Positions 1 through 7,074 of a stretch of 19,761 bases of DNA are shown piece after piece; within the stretch, counting starts at the first letter, position 1; each line of letters starts with the position of its first letter. The stretch covers positions 1-19,761 of the forward strand of contig CAAGMX010000142.1 of assembly GCA_900771165.1 (NCBI GenBank), read 5' to 3'. Both the position numbers and the translations under genes were made by a program. Origin of the DNA: Victivallales bacterium (GTDB lineage Bacteria > Verrucomicrobiota > Lentisphaeria > Oligosphaerales > Oligosphaeraceae). Below the pieces are notes generated by a model, which was not told where the DNA came from, did not search any database, and worked only from the letters and a program-made list of their open reading frames with translations.

Positions 1-1
1 C

Positions 2-56
2 TCTAGAACCTCTAGAACCTCTAGAACCTCTAGATTTTCTAGGGCATCTAGCCTCT
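2..56. repeat. 9-bp tandem repeat array with CTAG at every period
   Basis: CTAG begins at positions 3, 12, 21, 30, 39 and 48, exactly 9 bp apart. The first three units are identical (CTAGAACCT). The next three keep CTAG but differ in the other five bases. The array touches the window edge and may extend upstream. A seventh CTAG lies out of phase at 118. By eye only about five more occur in the remaining 19.6 kb. The plus-strand frame starting at position 3 is open to a stop near 288 (Leu-Glu-Pro repeats), so the tail of a coding repeat cannot be fully excluded, but it would need many CTA codons that are unusual in this GC-rich DNA. Function unknown. Confidence 0.85.
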
Positions 57-57
57 A

Positions 58-247
58 CCCCCCCGCTTGCGGGGGAAGGGGGGAATCCTCCTGAACCCCG
101 TAGGGGTGGGAGGACCGCTAGACGGGGGGGCGGGAGACACAACGTGGCGACCAAACCCCCGGTAAGCCCAAATAACGAATCCGAATTCCGTTTACGGGGT
201 GGGAGGCCCGTCTACCCCGTGGGTGAAGGCCGGGAAACATCCCGGCC
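58..247. repeat. Cluster of GC-rich inverted repeats in intergenic DNA
   Basis: Several perfect stems sit close together: 60-66/69-75 (7 bp, TT loop), 95-99/103-107 (ACCCC/GGGGT, 3-nt loop), 194-200/214-220 (ACGGGGT/ACCCCGT) and 228-235/240-247 (GGCCGGGA/TCCCGGCC, 4-nt loop). GGGGTGGGAGG also occurs as a direct repeat at 103-113 and 196-206. TAGACGGG at 119-126 has its complement CCCGTCTA at 207-214. This resembles a structured extragenic repeat of the REP/BIME kind. No stem is followed by a clear T-run on either strand, so it is not a good intrinsic terminator for the permease gene that ends at 355. Confidence 0.55.
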
Positions 248-354
248 GGGAACCCCGGGGGGCAAGGATGACAGGGGAGGCGATCCATAGATCATCCAGG
301 GCTGATAGCAATCGATACACAGCAGTGCGGGTGCCCTGGCATGGGAAGGGCCGC

Positions 355-1962
355 TTATTGGAGCCGCTGTTGTTGCCGGGGGTCGAAGGCATTGCGGATG
401 CCTTCCCCCAGGAAGACTCCCAGGAGCATCACCAGGAAGAGGGCCAGGGAGGGATAGAGAGTGAGCCACCAGGCGGAGCGTTCCGCCTGGGCCTGGGCCA
501 GGAGTTCCCCCAGGCTGGGTGTGGGGGCGGGCAGTCCGAAGCCCAGATAGTCCAGGGCGGCCAGGGAGCCGATGGCCCCCACCAGGGAGAAGGGGAATAG
601 GGTGATGAGGGGGACCAGGGCGTTGGGGAGGATGTGGCGGAAGGCGATTTGCCAGCCGGAGAGTCCCAGACATCGTGCCGCCTCCACGTAGGGAAGTCTC
701 CGCAGGCGCAGGGTCTCCGCCCGCATATAGTGGGAGATGCCGATCCAGTTGAAGAGTCCGTAGCAGGCCAGCAGAAGGAGGAAGCTGCTGCCGTAGAGGG
801 AGCCCATCAGAATCATCACATAGAGAAAGGGGAGGGCGCTCCAGATTTCCGTGAGACGCTGTCCCAGCAGGTCGGTCAGTCCTCCCCGATAGCCCTGGAG
901 AATGCCGGCGAAGGTTCCTCCCGCCAGGGAGAAGAGGACCAGGAGCATGCCGAAGTTCAAGGCGATGCGCAGCCCGTAGAAGATGCGGGCGAAGACATCC
1001 CGTCCTGCGCTGTCCAGTCCCATGGGATGTCCGGGGAGTGGGCGGAAGGGGAAGCGGAGGGCCTCCCGTTCCACCAGGATCCGATAGGTGCCGCCTTCCA
1101 GGGGCAGGGTCTTTTCCCAGGGGGCTCCGGCGGTGGCGGAAAGGGCCTCCCGGCCTTCCTGGATGGCGTCCTGCAAGGGAGCCGGAAGGGCCTGGTAGGC
1201 CTCCTGCTTTCTCAGGGGCAGGGAAGCTCCGGGGGTGAAACTCCATTGCTGGGGGCGTGCCAGAGGGCCTTCCCCGGCGGCCATGGCCCGGATCCGCAGC
1301 GAGGTGCGTCCTCCTTCCCGGGGGGCGGCCTCGGGGAAGACCAGGAGAACGGGAGGGAGCGGGGTGTCCGGGAGGGGATCCAGAGGGAGTTCCAGGGTGG
1401 GGGCGGCCTTTCCTTGCCAGCGCGGGGCCAGCTGGGTCTCCAGGGTCTCGGGCAGGTTCCAGAACTCTGCCAGGGGGCGTCCCTTGAGTTCGGGGGCGGG
1501 GGTGTCCGGGGCAAGGAGGCTTTCCAGGCCTGTGGCTTTGGCAATGGTAAGATCGGGTCGGAGGGTCAGGCTGGCCACCCGGGGTTCGGGAAGAAGCCGG
1601 CAGAGCTCCCGGAGATGGGGGGCCAGCTCGTCATGGGGGACAATGCGGTAGGGGTCGTTGCGGAAGAGGGGCCAGAGGCAGAAATCCTCCTGGAAGGCCC
1701 CTGCCCGGGCCAGGGCCGGATAGTCCGCCCGGGCGGCGTCCCCTCCTTCCCAAAAGGCACTGGCGGGATATTGCCGGAGGAAGGGGAAATACCATTTTCC
1801 TCCGTGGCGCAGCACAAGGGGGGCGCTGTTGCAGACGCCCTCCGCCACCAGGGTAAGCAAATAGAGGAGGGACAGCAGCACAAAGCTCCACCACCCCCGG
1901 CGAAGCCTCCGGAAGCGCAGAAGGCGTTTCTTGAAAATGGGACTGGGGGACCAGAGGGGCAT
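355..1962 (-). CDS. yejE: YejE-type ABC transporter permease with enlarged extracytoplasmic insertion
   Basis: Inner-membrane permease (535 aa) of a peptide/opine/nickel-type ABC importer, most like YejE, which in E. coli serves oligopeptide and microcin C uptake. An N-terminal membrane segment lies at about residues 24-44, followed by the YejE-like SAPLVLRHGGKWYFP stretch (46-60). The BPD_transp domain starts at HPMGLDSAGRDVFARI (312-327) and has further membrane segments at about 333-355, 376-400, 446-472 and 503-522. The EAA loop (EAARCLGLSGWQIAFRHILPN, 427-447) contacts the ATPase. E. coli YejE is about 340 aa; the excess sits between residues 60 and 310 and resembles nothing I recognise. 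It follows the SprT-like gene by 6 bp, so the two are probably cotranscribed. No YejA, YejB or YejF partner is visible. Family assignment is firm; substrate unknown. Confidence 0.88.
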   Translation of the reverse strand: MPLWSPSPIFKKRLLRFRRLRRGWWSFVLLSLLYLLTLVAEGVCNSAPLVLRHGGKWYFPFLRQYPASAFWEGGDAARADYPALARAGAFQEDFCLWPLFRNDPYRIVPHDELAPHLRELCRLLPEPRVASLTLRPDLTIAKATGLESLLAPDTPAPELKGRPLAEFWNLPETLETQLAPRWQGKAAPTLELPLDPLPDTPLPPVLLVFPEAAPREGGRTSLRIRAMAAGEGPLARPQQWSFTPGASLPLRKQEAYQALPAPLQDAIQEGREALSATAGAPWEKTLPLEGGTYRILVEREALRFPFRPLPGHPMGLDSAGRDVFARIFYGLRIALNFGMLLVLFSLAGGTFAGILQGYRGGLTDLLGQRLTEIWSALPFLYVMILMGSLYGSSFLLLLACYGLFNWIGISHYMRAETLRLRRLPYVEAARCLGLSGWQIAFRHILPNALVPLITLFPFSLVGAIGSLAALDYLGFGLPAPTPSLGELLAQAQAERSAWWLTLYPSLALFLVMLLGVFLGEGIRNAFDPRQQQRLQ

Positions 1963-1968
1963 GGGGAA

Positions 1969-3117
1969 TCAGGAGAGGAGGCGAGGAGGAGAGGGAGGGG
2001 TGCCCGGGGGTTCCAGGCCCTTTTTGAGGTGAAAGCGGCGCCCCGCCTCCTCTCCGGCGGTCCGGTGGGCCGGGGAGTGGATGGTGCGGGTGTGTTGGGA
2101 GGTGCGGAGCCGGGGAAAGGCCCAGTGGAAATGCTGGTCCAGCCTGGCGTGGTCCCATTGGACCAGGGCCCGCAACTCCGGCCGCTGGTTCTGCTCCCGC
2201 AGGGCATTGCGGAAGCCGGTAAGCACCCCGATCTCGAAGTCCTTCTGGATGCGGGCGCTGCCCAGGGCGCGTCCCAGCATGGTGGGGGAAAGCTGGTAGA
2301 GGGCGCGCTTCATGTAGGAAGTCAGGCAGTCGTGGACGTAGGCGGCCACCTGAATGTCCCGCCGGGTGCCGCTGAGAAAAAGCTGCTTGAGGTACTTTCC
2401 CGGGACGGGGGATTCCAGATCCGGCACGAAGCTCCAGATCACCCGTACCCGATAGAATTCCTGGAGGAGGGAGGCCAGAAGACATTCCCGGTAGGTGACC
2501 TGCCGCACCTGGGGCCCCACGCCCACGGTGTAGAAGCCTTCCTTCCCCGGCGCCTCCTCCTCCATCTCGCCATATTCCTCCAGAAAGCGGGCTTCCAGCT
2601 CCCGGGCCTTCAGCAGGGCCGCCCGGGCCTCATGCTCGTTGGCGCTGGAGGAAAGGGAAAGCAACTTCCGGATCTTGACCAGAAGGCGGGCCTGGGGAGT
2701 GACGGCCCCTTCCTCCTTGGCCTCGGAGAAGAGGACATGATCCAGCAGGGGATAGGTGCCGGAGGCCTGGGGGCGCGCTCCCAGAAGAAGGCAGATTTCC
2801 CGGAATTTCGGGCCATGGGGAGGCTCCTCCAGCCCGGGAAACAGGGTCTCCACCACCTGATGGGCGGTTTCATGGCGCAGCACATCCACCAGGGCGAACC
2901 AGGGATGGTCGGTGAGGAGGGATTCCTTCAATTCCATCCGGGGGGCCTGCCCCCCGTGCCACTGCCCCCATTTCCCGGCCAGATCGGGCACCAGGAGGAT
3001 AAGGGGCGGGGTGAATCTCTCCCGGAGATCCGCCGGGAGTCGGTTGATGGTGAGCTGCCACTCCGTCCGCAGGGCCGAAGAGACAACGCTGGAGGGATAA
3101 GAATCAAGCATGGCCAT
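1969..3117 (-). CDS. SprT-like zinc metallopeptidase / DUF2786 domain protein
   Basis: Cytoplasmic protein of 382 aa with two recognisable parts. Residues about 20-125 look SprT-like: HETAH (82-86) supplies the HExxH zinc and catalytic residues, and His101 in PPHGPKF is the likely third ligand, as in the SprT HG-x-x-F motif. Residues about 145-182 match DUF2786 (VKIRKLLSLSSSANEHEARA and the following helix). The part to about 300 resembles the domain that commonly follows DUF2786. The C-terminus is Pro-rich. There is no signal peptide or membrane segment. SprT/Spartan proteins cleave DNA-protein crosslinks; whether this one does is inference. ATG at 3117 was chosen, but the in-frame ATG at 3111 is also possible and neither has a Shine-Dalgarno site. 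It is the first gene of a pair with the permease and is divergent from rpsA. Exact function unknown. Confidence 0.8.
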   Translation of the reverse strand: MAMLDSYPSSVVSSALRTEWQLTINRLPADLRERFTPPLILLVPDLAGKWGQWHGGQAPRMELKESLLTDHPWFALVDVLRHETAHQVVETLFPGLEEPPHGPKFREICLLLGARPQASGTYPLLDHVLFSEAKEEGAVTPQARLLVKIRKLLSLSSSANEHEARAALLKARELEARFLEEYGEMEEEAPGKEGFYTVGVGPQVRQVTYRECLLASLLQEFYRVRVIWSFVPDLESPVPGKYLKQLFLSGTRRDIQVAAYVHDCLTSYMKRALYQLSPTMLGRALGSARIQKDFEIGVLTGFRNALREQNQRPELRALVQWDHARLDQHFHWAFPRLRTSQHTRTIHSPAHRTAGEEAGRRFHLKKGLEPPGTPPSPPRLLS

Positions 3118-3214
3118 AACGTAACCCGAATCCCCGATTCCGACTTTGCCGGCAATGCCAGCCCCGCCAGGGGAAACCGAAGGCCAAAGGGGGGGGGAGG
3201 AGGGGAAAAGAATG

Positions 3215-3242
3215 TTGCAGATGACCGTTGATGACCTATATT
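3215..3242 (+). promoter_or_regulatory. Candidate sigma-70 promoter of rpsA
   Basis: TTGCAG (3215-3220) and TATATT (3237-3242) are separated by 16 bp. The -10 matches 5 of 6 consensus bases and the -35 matches 3 of 6. Transcription would start near 3249 and give a leader of about 136 nt before the rpsA ATG at 3386. The short AT-rich patch stands out from GC-rich surroundings. Prediction only. Confidence 0.45.
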
Positions 3243-3253
3243 ATGCAGTTTTC

Positions 3254-3334
3254 GGTTCCTTGCAATGGCGCCAGGGAACCCAGGAAGATCTCGCCATGCC
3301 GCCCTGCATGGGGGTTCTCTCAGCCCATTTTTTT
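3254..3334 (+). promoter_or_regulatory. Structured rpsA leader with attenuator-like hairpin
   Basis: Three stems can be drawn: GGTTCC/GGAACC (3254-3259/3275-3280, with TGGCGCCA inside), CCATGC/GCATGG (3294-3299/3306-3311), and ATGGG/CCCAT (3308-3312/3324-3328), which is followed by seven Ts (3328-3334). The last two share bases 3308-3311, so they are mutually exclusive, as in an antiterminator/terminator pair. E. coli rpsA is autoregulated by S1 binding a structured, Shine-Dalgarno-poor leader, so an analogous role is plausible here. The terminator-like stem is only 5 bp, so attenuation is speculative. Confidence 0.35.
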
Positions 3335-3385
3335 GCGCCCTGCTTCTCCTTATTCACAGAGTCAAACCAATCTTCAACCCCACGT

Positions 3386-5131
3386 ATGAGCATCATTGAT
3401 TTAGACAACATGCCGTCGATGGATGAGCTGTTCGCCCAGAGCGAAACCACTCAGGCCAAGAGCATCCAGGAAGGTACCATCGTCTCCGGCACGATTGCCC
3501 AGAAAAACGAAAACGGCATTCTCCTCGACATTGGAGGGAAGTCCGAGTCCTTCATTGATCGCAATGAACTGAAGGATTTTGAGTCCCTGACCTGCGGTGA
3601 CAAGCTGGATGTCTACGTGGAACGGGTGGAAGGCGAGAACAGTGCGCCTCAAGTCTCCGTGAAGAAGGCCATTACCCAGCGCGCCTGGGAGAACATCGTG
3701 GACAACTACCAGGAAGGTTCCCTCATCCAGGGCAAGATCAGCAGCCGGGTCAAGGGTGGCTTTGTGGTGGAAGTCGGTGGCGTGGAGGCCTTCCTCCCCG
3801 GCTCCCAGGTGGATCTGGGCGCTCCCCGGGACCTGGATTCCTATGTGGATCAGGAGATGGAGTTCAAGATCCTGAAGATCAACAAGGACCGGAAGAATGT
3901 GGTGCTCTCCCGCCGGGAAATCCTGGAAGAGGAGCGTACCCGCCAGCGCGCCAAGCTGCTGGAGGAACTCCAGCCCGGCCAGATCCGGAAGGGTATCGTC
4001 AAGAACATCACCGACTTCGGTGCCTTCGTGGATCTCAATGGCATGGATGGCCTCCTCCACATCACCGACATGAGCTGGTCCCGGATCACCGATCCTCACA
4101 CCGTGGTGCACAAGGATCAGGAACTGGAAGTCATGATCCTGGAAGTGGACAAGGAGCGTCAGCGCGTCTCCCTGGGCCTGAAGCAGAAGGACGGCAACCC
4201 CTGGGATACCGTGGATCTCAAGTACCCTGTCAACGCCCATGTCCATGGCAAGGTGGTCAACGTTCTGGCCTACGGCGCCTTTGTGGAGCTGGAAGAGGGC
4301 ATCGAAGGCCTCATCCACGTCTCCGAAATGAGCTGGACCAAGAAGGTCAACCGCGCCAATGATGTCCTCAACATCGGAGACGAGGTGGACGCAGTGGTGC
4401 TGGCCGTCAACAAGGCCGACCGGAAGATCTCCCTCTCCCTCCGCCAGGCTCAGGCCAATCCCTGGGAACTCATCAAGGAGAAGTATCCCCGCGGCACCCG
4501 CATCAAGGGCAAGGTGCGCAACATGACCGGCTACGGTGCCTTCGTCCAGATCCAGGACGACATCGACGGCATGATCCACGTCTCCGACCTCAGCTGGCTG
4601 CGGAAGATCAATCATCCCAGCGAAGTCCTCCAGAAGGGGATGGAAGTGGAGGCCGTCATCCTGGACGTGGATGTGGAGAATCAGCGCATCAGCCTCTCCA
4701 TGAAGAAGCTCACCGACGATCCCTGGCAGAACATCCAGGAGAAGTACAAGGTGGGCGACACCGTGGAAGGCAAGGTCACCAAGCTGGCCAGCTTCGGCGC
4801 CTTCGTGGAGCTGGATGGCGGCATCGATGGTCTGATCCACATCTCCGAGCTCTCCGACGAGCGGGTGAACCGGGTGAAGGACGTGGTGAACGTGGGCCAG
4901 GTGGTGAAGGCCCGCGTGAAGAACATCTCCGTGGAGGAGCGCCGGATTGGCCTCACCATGAAGAGCGGCAACGCCACCTTCGAGGCCCAGGAGCGTCCTG
5001 TGGCCGGCGCCACCTTCACCAGCGCTCCCGAGGCCACCAGCGCCCTGGGCGGCCTGGGCGCCGTCCTGGATGCCGCTTACAGCGCCAAGGAGAATGGCAC
5101 CCTGGAAGTGGATGGCACCAAGGAAGAGTAG
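3386..5131 (+). CDS. rpsA: 30S ribosomal protein S1
   Basis: Translation protein of 581 aa that binds mRNA on the 30S subunit and promotes initiation on structured or Shine-Dalgarno-poor messages. Six S1 (OB-fold) repeats are visible at about residues 27-95, 110-176, 196-266, 283-353, 368-440 and 455-527. The last four carry the typical signature (for example FGAFVDL..MDGLLHITDMSW at 211-231 and YGAFVELEEGIEGLIHVSEM at 296-315). The tail (531-581) is Ala/Gly/Glu-rich. The frame is open further upstream, but ATG at 3386 gives the expected acidic N-terminus (MSIIDLDNMPSMDELFAQ). No Shine-Dalgarno site precedes it; the leader is C/T/A-rich and looks unstructured over about 40 nt. Codon choice is strongly C-ending, as expected for a highly expressed gene. 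Monocistronic, closed by a strong terminator. Confidence 0.97.
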   Translation: MSIIDLDNMPSMDELFAQSETTQAKSIQEGTIVSGTIAQKNENGILLDIGGKSESFIDRNELKDFESLTCGDKLDVYVERVEGENSAPQVSVKKAITQRAWENIVDNYQEGSLIQGKISSRVKGGFVVEVGGVEAFLPGSQVDLGAPRDLDSYVDQEMEFKILKINKDRKNVVLSRREILEEERTRQRAKLLEELQPGQIRKGIVKNITDFGAFVDLNGMDGLLHITDMSWSRITDPHTVVHKDQELEVMILEVDKERQRVSLGLKQKDGNPWDTVDLKYPVNAHVHGKVVNVLAYGAFVELEEGIEGLIHVSEMSWTKKVNRANDVLNIGDEVDAVVLAVNKADRKISLSLRQAQANPWELIKEKYPRGTRIKGKVRNMTGYGAFVQIQDDIDGMIHVSDLSWLRKINHPSEVLQKGMEVEAVILDVDVENQRISLSMKKLTDDPWQNIQEKYKVGDTVEGKVTKLASFGAFVELDGGIDGLIHISELSDERVNRVKDVVNVGQVVKARVKNISVEERRIGLTMKSGNATFEAQERPVAGATFTSAPEATSALGGLGAVLDAAYSAKENGTLEVDGTKEE

Positions 5132-5171
5132 TCGCTGCCTGACACAGCCTTCGGTTCGCTGAAGGAACTCT

Positions 5172-5215
5172 GGCCTCCGGAAAGGTTCTCGCCTTGCCGG
5201 AGGCCTTTCTGTTTT
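5172..5215 (+). terminator. Rho-independent terminator of rpsA
   Basis: GGCCTCCGG (5172-5180) pairs perfectly with CCGGAGGCC (5197-5205), and the stem can continue inward through AAGG/CCTT to a short TTCTCG loop. It is followed by TTTCTGTTTT (5206-5215). It lies 40 bp after the rpsA stop codon. This is the clearest intrinsic terminator in the window. Confidence 0.92.
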
Positions 5216-5578
5216 CTCCCCTCCCCCCTGGGCGGGGGAATGCGGCGCCAGAATATTCCCGTGATGTGTACTTTGCCGGGGGGGGGGCGGCTGGGCCATG
5301 GTCAGGTGGTCCCGAAACGCCTGCAATTCTCGTGGACGAATTTTGCTATTACGGGGTTGTTTTTCTTCCCTATTTCCTCCCCTTTGGCGGCGGGGGGACA
5401 AACTGGAAAAATGTGGGGATTGTGGTATGTTTCCTCCCTGCTTTGGGAGAGGGCCTATTCCCCTAGGCGGGAGGGAGGAAGAGGGGGAGGAGACGATGGT
5501 TTTTCCGAGGCCCTTTTCCCCCTTGGTTTACTGGCTAATTTCCCTTCTCCGAATCCCCCATCTACGACGCAAAAGAAC
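5216..5578. other. 363-bp intergenic region before the lipoprotein gene
   Basis: No gene is evident. The region contains a G10 run (5278-5287), an inverted repeat GGGAAT/ATTCCC (5236-5241/5255-5260) around a GGCGCC core, and a small GCCTA/TAGGC hairpin near 5455. The last 70 bases are pyrimidine-rich with no Shine-Dalgarno site. A possible extended -10 (TGGTATGTT, 5423-5431) has no good -35 partner. The frame of the lipoprotein is open upstream to 5240, but that extension would put about 110 low-complexity residues before the signal peptide, so I treat it as non-coding. Confidence 0.55.
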
Positions 5579-7054
5579 ATGGCACATTCCTCCTCTCCTA
5601 TTGCATGGTTCCTGGGTTCTGTTCTGGTGGCTTCCCTGGCTCTGACCGGATGCCGCAGCACCAACAGCCTGCTCTGGCAGTATGAGAACCAGATGGGGGT
5701 GGGGAACTATCCCGCCGCGGCGGAATCCGTCAGGAAAGCGGCGGAAAAGGAGAATGGGGACGAATTGCTGTGGCACCTTTTGGCGGGCAATGCGTACCTT
5801 CTGGCAGGTCAGCCGGAGAAAACCACCATCCATCTGGATGCGGCGGAGGATCTTTTCGCCGATGGGGATTCCGCCTCTCCGTTCGTCGCCGGCGCCCAGC
5901 AGGCCAAGGCCATCCTGGGCAGCGAACTCTCCTTCCCCTACCGTGGCTTCGGACAGGACAGGGTCTTCTGCTGCCTCTATAAAGGCCTGGCCTATGCTTC
6001 CCTGGGAAATGTGGCCGCCGCCAGGACGGAACTGAACCGAGCCGCCCAGCACCAGGAAAACTGGCTCTTTGAACGGCGGAACGAGATCGCCGCCGCCGAG
6101 GAAAAGCTGGAAAAAGCCGTGGCCTCCCAGTCGGCGGAGGCTTCCAATACCGTGGATCCCATGGGACAGCAGGAGATCTTCTGGAGAGACCCGGATTTTG
6201 CCCAGGCCATCCGGGAGAATACGGGCTTTGACCTGGCGTCCTCCGGGGACTTGAGCCGGCTGGCCACCGCCGACTATACCAATGCCTATCTGAACCACTT
6301 CTGCGGGGTCTTCCGGTGGCTCCAGGGAGATGGAGGGCGGGAATTCCTCCGGGATGCCGTGGGGCAGGTGCCCCAGTCCTCCGTCCTCCAGCGGGACTGG
6401 CAGGAGATTGACCGCGGGGTGCGTCCTCAGAACCAGGTCTGGATCTACGTGGAGGATGGCCTTTCCCTGGAGCGTGTGGAGTGGCGCCTGGATCTTCCCC
6501 TCTTCCTGATTCCGGAGCTGGGCCGTTATGTCCTTTATGCGGGGATGGCCTTCCCCCGGCTGGTGGAGCGTTCCGCCGCCGCCGAGCAATACTGGGTGAA
6601 GTCGGAACAGGGACAGATTCCCCTGGATTTGCTGGAGAACATGGACCGCCTGGTGCGCACGGAATACGATGTCTATATGCGGGGCGCCGTGAAGCGGGAG
6701 ATTGTCCGCACCCTGACCAAGGTCTCTCTGCAGGTCGCCCTCCAGATTGCCGTGAAGAACACCACGGAGGACGGGGCCAAGCTTGACCTGAAGCTGGCCC
6801 AGATCGGGGTGGCAGGCTGGGCTGCCTCCACCACCCAGGCGGACTTGCGGGAATGGGTCTCCCTGCCCAAGGTGGTCTGGGTGGGCCATGTGCCACGTCC
6901 CCAGGATGGGCATCTGGTGCTCTCCGCCCGGGCAGGCGGGGCGGAACAGAATCTGGAAGTGATTCTCCCCGAAGGAAATAGCATCATCTGGGTGCGCAAG
7001 CTCAACGCCTACGTCCCCATGACGGCCCGGGTGCTGACCTATCCCAACCGGTAG
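5579..7054 (+). CDS. COG3014-like TPR lipoprotein of unknown function
   Basis: Predicted lipoprotein of 491 aa. Residues 1-25 form a lipoprotein signal with a hydrophobic core (9-22) and lipobox ALTGC, so Cys25 is the likely lipidated residue. Residues about 35-180 are helical and TPR-like. FGQDRVFCCLYKGLAYASLG (124-143) followed by ARTELNRAAQHQ matches the pattern I associate with COG3014 proteins, as does DYTNAYLNHFCGVF (232-245). The C-terminal half has the family VWIYVEDGLSLERVEWRLDL and AGMAFPRL stretches and a KREIVRTLTK helix. The ATG at 5579 was chosen because it starts the signal peptide directly. There is no Shine-Dalgarno site. The gene stands alone between the rpsA terminator and a convergent gene 20 bp away. 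Biochemical role unknown; family match by pattern recognition only. Confidence 0.8.
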   Translation: MAHSSSPIAWFLGSVLVASLALTGCRSTNSLLWQYENQMGVGNYPAAAESVRKAAEKENGDELLWHLLAGNAYLLAGQPEKTTIHLDAAEDLFADGDSASPFVAGAQQAKAILGSELSFPYRGFGQDRVFCCLYKGLAYASLGNVAAARTELNRAAQHQENWLFERRNEIAAAEEKLEKAVASQSAEASNTVDPMGQQEIFWRDPDFAQAIRENTGFDLASSGDLSRLATADYTNAYLNHFCGVFRWLQGDGGREFLRDAVGQVPQSSVLQRDWQEIDRGVRPQNQVWIYVEDGLSLERVEWRLDLPLFLIPELGRYVLYAGMAFPRLVERSAAAEQYWVKSEQGQIPLDLLENMDRLVRTEYDVYMRGAVKREIVRTLTKVSLQVALQIAVKNTTEDGAKLDLKLAQIGVAGWAASTTQADLREWVSLPKVVWVGHVPRPQDGHLVLSARAGGAEQNLEVILPEGNSIIWVRKLNAYVPMTARVLTYPNR

Positions 7055-7074
7055 GGAGGGGTTCCGGGGGGGGG

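Larger units (their letters stand above)
1..354. other. Gene-free region downstream of the permease gene
   Basis: No reading frame here has convincing coding character. Short open frames on both strands are Gly/Pro/Arg-rich by-products of GC-rich repetitive sequence, and none matches a family I recognise. The segment contains the CTAG array and the inverted-repeat cluster listed separately, plus a G7 run at 124-130. Bases 248-354 show nothing further that I can identify. Confidence 0.6.

Noticed and set aside
2..56. CRISPR array
   Set aside because: A 9-bp unit with no spacers and no cas gene cannot be a CRISPR array.
634..3231. 865-codon open frame on the plus strand antisense to the permease and SprT-like genes
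   Set aside because: It mirrors two genes with recognisable families, is Gly/Gln/Glu/Pro-rich and matches no family. Long antisense frames are expected in GC-rich DNA.
3146..3385. Upstream extension of the rpsA frame
   Set aside because: It has no S1 character, covers the predicted promoter and leader hairpins, and the normal S1 N-terminus starts at 3386.
3401..5401. 666-codon minus-strand frame antisense to rpsA
   Set aside because: Composition is that of a reversed S1 gene (repeated His/Asp/Val/Leu patterns from the S1 repeats), and it crosses the rpsA terminator.
5528..6913. Long minus-strand frames antisense to the lipoprotein gene
   Set aside because: The plus-strand frame has a lipobox and family motifs; the antisense frames have none.
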